NCBI RefSeq assembly: GCF_021603585.1
Contig: NZ_BQHI01000002.1
Coordinates: 62,001 to 126,000 of the forward strand
Source: Pseudomonas sputi
GTDB taxonomy: Bacteria > Pseudomonadota > Gammaproteobacteria > Pseudomonadales > Pseudomonadaceae
DNA length: 64,000 bases
Direction of reading: 5' to 3'
A model generated the notes under the pieces. The model worked only from the letters and a program-made list of their open reading frames with translations. It had not been told where the DNA came from and did not search any database. How positions within the stretch are numbered: the first letter of the stretch is position 1; the number at the start of each line of letters is the position of its first letter. Both the position numbers and the translations under genes were made by a program. Positions 59,999 through 64,000 of the stretch are shown in pieces.

Positions 59999-61249
59999 TT
60001 AATCCCAGCTCAGAGCACCACCAGTTTGGTATTCGATCACACGAGTCTCAAAGAAATTCTTCTCTTTCTTCAAGTCCATGATCTCGCTCATCCAAGGGAA
60101 CGGGTTGGTCGTCCCTGGGTACTCTTCCTTCAAACCGATCTGCGACAGACGACGGTTAGCGATGAACTTCAGGTAGTCCTCCATCATCGCAGCATTCATA
60201 CCCAACACACCGCGAGGCATGGTGTCACGCGCGTATTCGATTTCCAGCTGAGTGCCTTGCAGAATCATCTGCGAAGCTTCTTCCTTCATTTCGGCATCCC
60301 ACAGGTGTGGGTTTTCGATTTTGATCTGGTTGATCACGTCGATGCCGAAGTTCAGGTGCATGGATTCGTCGCGCAGGATGTACTGGAACTGCTCGGCGAC
60401 GCCGGTCATTTTGTTGCGGCGGCCCATGGAGAGGATCTGGGTGAAGCCGCAGTAGAAGAAGATGCCTTCCAGCACGCAGTAGTAGGCGATCAGGTTGCGC
60501 AGCAGCTCTTTGTCGGTCTCGACGGTGCCGGTGTTGAATTCCGGGTCGGAGATGGCGCGGGTGTATTTCAGGCCCCAGGCGGCTTTTTTCGCGACCGACG
60601 GGATCTCGTGGTACATGTTGAAGATCTCGCCTTCATCCATGCCCAGCGATTCGATGCAGTATTGGTAGGCGTGGGTGTGGATCGCCTCTTCGAACGCCTG
60701 GCGCAGGATGTACTGGCGGCATTCCGGGTTGGTGATCAGGCGGTACACGGCCAGGGCCAGGTTGTTGGCCACCAGGGAGTCGGCGGTGGAGAAGAAGCCG
60801 AGGTTGCGCATCACGATGCGGCGCTCGTCGTCGGTCAGGCCTTCCGGGTTTTTCCAGAGGGCGATGTCGGCGGTCATGTTGACTTCTTGCGGCATCCAGT
60901 GGTTTGCGCAGCCGTCCAGGTATTTCTGCCAGGCCCAGTCGTACTTGAATGGCACGAGCTGGTTGAGGTCGGCGCGGCAGTTGATCATGCGCTTTTCGTC
61001 AACGGCGACACGGGCTGCGGAGCCTTCGAGTTCGGCGAGGCCTTCGGCGACGTCGAGGGAATCCAGTGCAGCCTTGGCGCGGGCCACGGCGGCCGAGTCT
61101 TCGGCGGTCACGGCGCGGGCTTCGAGGGCGGCGGCACCGCCGGCGCTGTCGAGGCGGTCCATGTTGGCTTCGCTAGCGTGGCCGGCGTTGGCGCCTTTCA
61201 CTGCTGCTACTTCACTGTCTTCTTTGTCGAATTCGTCCCAGCTCAGCAT
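59999..61249 (-). CDS. nrdB: Ribonucleotide reductase class Ia, beta subunit
   Basis: The radical-bearing subunit that makes deoxyribonucleotides together with NrdA. In the 416-residue protein the metal ligands D157 (FFSTADS), E188 and H191 (AFEEAIHTH) and the radical tyrosine Y195 (THAYQY) align with D84, E115, H118 and Y122 of E. coli NrdB. The later pair is in DESMH (near 296). The first 85 residues are an Ala-rich extension typical of Pseudomonas NrdB. The nrdA gene is not next to it in this window, and a NrdR-box-like site lies 430 bases upstream. Confidence 0.95.
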   Translation of the reverse strand: MLSWDEFDKEDSEVAAVKGANAGHASEANMDRLDSAGGAAALEARAVTAEDSAAVARAKAALDSLDVAEGLAELEGSAARVAVDEKRMINCRADLNQLVPFKYDWAWQKYLDGCANHWMPQEVNMTADIALWKNPEGLTDDERRIVMRNLGFFSTADSLVANNLALAVYRLITNPECRQYILRQAFEEAIHTHAYQYCIESLGMDEGEIFNMYHEIPSVAKKAAWGLKYTRAISDPEFNTGTVETDKELLRNLIAYYCVLEGIFFYCGFTQILSMGRRNKMTGVAEQFQYILRDESMHLNFGIDVINQIKIENPHLWDAEMKEEASQMILQGTQLEIEYARDTMPRGVLGMNAAMMEDYLKFIANRRLSQIGLKEEYPGTTNPFPWMSEIMDLKKEKNFFETRVIEYQTGGALSWD

Positions 61250-61678
61250 GACGTGTCGTCTCCTGCGTGAGGGCCTGTGCCCGTGTGAAAACTGATTGGT
61301 TGGTTTTTCACACGGCCGTACAGGCCGCGTTGGATGTCGTTTTTTGCAGCGGTGCTACGCAGGCAATAAACAGAAAATTTTTACGGGTTTCCGAGAGCCT
61401 CTGACGGGCGCAGGTCAGCGTTGTCGCTGCTGCGGGGCTTCAGAATGGCTTTGATCCCTGTAAGGGAATATTGCTGACCCGATTAGGGCGGCATTATAGG
61501 GAAAAAAACACGGGCGTGGGGGAGGGCGAAACAGCGCAGGGCGGTCGAGCGCGCGGGTGATTTCGATCGGAGCGAGGGTTTACAGGGCTTTCGCCGGGAT
61601 TGGCCTGAGAGAATTTTTTTTCATTAATTTTTTGGCGTGTGATTGATTGCTCAAAAAACGAGCAAAAAACCGCGTTTT

Positions 61679-61694
61679 TCACTATATCTTGTGT
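61679..61694. promoter_or_regulatory. NrdR-box-like site
   Basis: TCACTATATCTTGTGT agrees with the NrdR box ACACWATATATWGTGT at 14 of 16 positions. NrdR represses ribonucleotide reductase genes. Boxes usually come in pairs; I see only one convincing copy. Confidence 0.55.
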
Positions 61695-61729
61695 TTTGCA
61701 ACCCTTTTGCGCCGCTTCAAACACAACTG

Positions 61730-61749
61730 AGCCCGACCGAAGCCGGGCT
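61730..61749 (-). terminator. Weak hairpin after the DUF2790 gene
   Basis: AGCCCG and CGGGCT form a short stem with extra pairs around a TTCG-type loop on the minus strand; the downstream T-content is low, so it is a tentative call. Confidence 0.35.
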
Positions 61750-61804
61750 GGAATCGACCCTCGATGTTACGCCGAGTGATCCGATTCGGTGCAGTCTCAA
61801 CGCA

Positions 61805-62065
61805 TCAATTGGTGCAGCCGTTGCCCATGATGCTGTAACGCAGGATATGACGCTGACCCTTGGAGTCGTCGTACTCCATTTTTGCCGGAACAACTTCGCA
61901 GACATTCGGAACTTCGCTCATGGAAACAACTTTGGCGATGTCCAGGTGAGTGGAGTAAGTGTATTCCTCGATGGCCGGTTGTTGCTGTGCGACATCAGTC
62001 GGGACCTCGTCTGCCATGGCGGTTGCGCACAGACTGCTGAGGGCCAGAACCAATAAAGCTTTCAT
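61805..62065 (-). CDS. DUF2790 secreted small protein
   Basis: An 86-residue periplasmic protein with a signal peptide (cleavage near AMA-D, residue 18). It matches the Pseudomonas DUF2790 family: EYTYSTHLDIAKVVSMSEVPNVCEVVPAKMEYDDS in the middle and a final Cys in GNGCTN, probably disulfide-linked to the earlier Cys. Members are envelope proteins of unknown role, often metal- or stress-regulated. A hairpin lies 32 bases before the start. Confidence 0.85.
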   Translation of the reverse strand: MKALLVLALSSLCATAMADEVPTDVAQQQPAIEEYTYSTHLDIAKVVSMSEVPNVCEVVPAKMEYDDSKGQRHILRYSIMGNGCTN

Positions 62066-62468
62066 TTGAATTTACCTTCTTGAGGTCGAGTGGGGTCACG
62101 CAACCTTTTTGGGGTTGCGTGTGGAACTTCATCATTTGGGTTTGTTGCTTCAGAACTGGATTAACGGCCTTCGTGGGGGCTGTAACCTTGTTAATCGCTT
62201 TGCCTTGTCGGCGAGGTGAATTTTAGGGAGACGGGGCAGGGGTAAACAGACCCGGTTTTGATAAACACCTTTGGCAGATTTGGTAACAATCCCCGAAAAC
62301 CAAAATTTCCCGGCCCGAGCCAATGCCTGAAAGGCCGTGGCCGACGGGGTTCGCGGCAATCGCCACATTTTGTAGGGGCTTGTTACTACCATCGTCGAAT
62401 GGTTCTATACGGGCGCCCCGGCTACAACAGGGTCATACAAAAACAACTATTACACCGAGGTAGGAAAG
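62066..62468. other. Divergent promoter region for DUF2790 and acsA
   Basis: About 0.4 kb between divergent starts. A 9-base-stem hairpin (CACGCAACC / GGTTGCGTG, 62097-62121) lies in the leader of the DUF2790 gene. The right half should hold the acsA promoter, with a GAGGTAGGAAAG ribosome site; I cannot identify a specific activator site. Confidence 0.5.

Positions 62469-64000
<1,532 letters not shown>

Larger units (their letters stand above)
61250..61804. other. Long region upstream of nrdB
   Basis: This 555-base gap has T-rich tracts near 61610-61640, the NrdR-box-like site at 61679 and a hairpin at 61730-61749 near the DUF2790 gene. Between the box and the nrdB start there is about 430 bases of apparent leader. 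No reading frame with family character is present, and nrdA is absent. Confidence 0.55.

Noticed and set aside
59999-61249. NrdB lacking the radical tyrosine (class Ic)
   Set aside because: A first alignment put Phe at the position, but aligning D84, E115, H118 and Y122 shows Y195 in THAYQY is present.

Overview
This window is chromosomal DNA of a Pseudomonas, most likely of the P. fluorescens group. The evidence is high-GC coding sequence, the phaJ4 / alpha-beta hydrolase / fadD2 / fadD1 gene order, gntR-gntK-gntP, Pseudomonas-specific small families (PA2169-type DUF2383, DUF2790, DUF3820, CsbD), BdlA-like chemoreceptors, and short palindromic REP-type repeats after many genes. No rRNA, tRNA, CRISPR array, integrase or transposase was seen. 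Both ends cut genes: a DUF3820 gene on the left and acsA on the right.

Layout: 1-9.4 kb holds a stress protein, the fatty-acid activation locus (phaJ4, a lipase-like hydrolase, fadD2, fadD1), CsbD, a YihY/BrkB membrane protein, a second peptide deformylase and an acetyltransferase. 9.5-13 kb has a desaturase, a PhnD-like protein without a signal peptide, and an ECF sigma factor translationally coupled to an OpuAC-type binding protein. 13-18.6 kb has a PAS-PAS chemoreceptor, an MFS transporter and a PACE efflux/LysR pair. 18.6-21.9 kb is the gluconate regulon, with three recognisable GntR operators. 22-25.4 kb has alaC, a LysE exporter, a GyrI-like protein, a 35-residue membrane protein and an acetyltransferase.

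25.5-31.75 kb is the outlier. It is a visibly AT-rich, single-strand, tightly packed six-gene operon in the order nucleotidyltransferase, MATE exporter, phosphoribosyltransferase-like protein, inositol-monophosphatase-like phosphatase, radical SAM enzyme with a non-canonical CX8CX2C cluster motif, and thymidylate-kinase-like NMP kinase. I read it as a horizontally acquired pathway that probably builds and exports a nucleoside- or nucleotide-like small molecule. I do not recognise it as a described system, and it is the best candidate here for new biology.

32-41.9 kb returns to core-like DNA: a PPOX flavoprotein, an acetyltransferase, an ECF42-type sigma operon with a matching promoter, two SDR/LysR divergent pairs, a second LysR/PACE pair and a Pit phosphate transporter. 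42-53.8 kb carries ZntB, two chemoreceptors, a PepSY protein, a glycerophosphodiesterase, a CTP-synthase-like amidotransferase pair with a divergent LysR, a MASE2-GGDEF cyclase, and a TetR/metallo-hydrolase pair; three similar palindromes link the TetR region to the cyclase promoter. 53.8-59.7 kb has small regulators, a TauE exporter, a DUF3298-like protein and an accessory-looking cluster (zinc-ribbon protein, HNH nuclease, BRO-N protein). 60-64 kb holds nrdB without nrdA beside it (a NrdR-box-like site lies upstream), a DUF2790 protein and the start of acsA.
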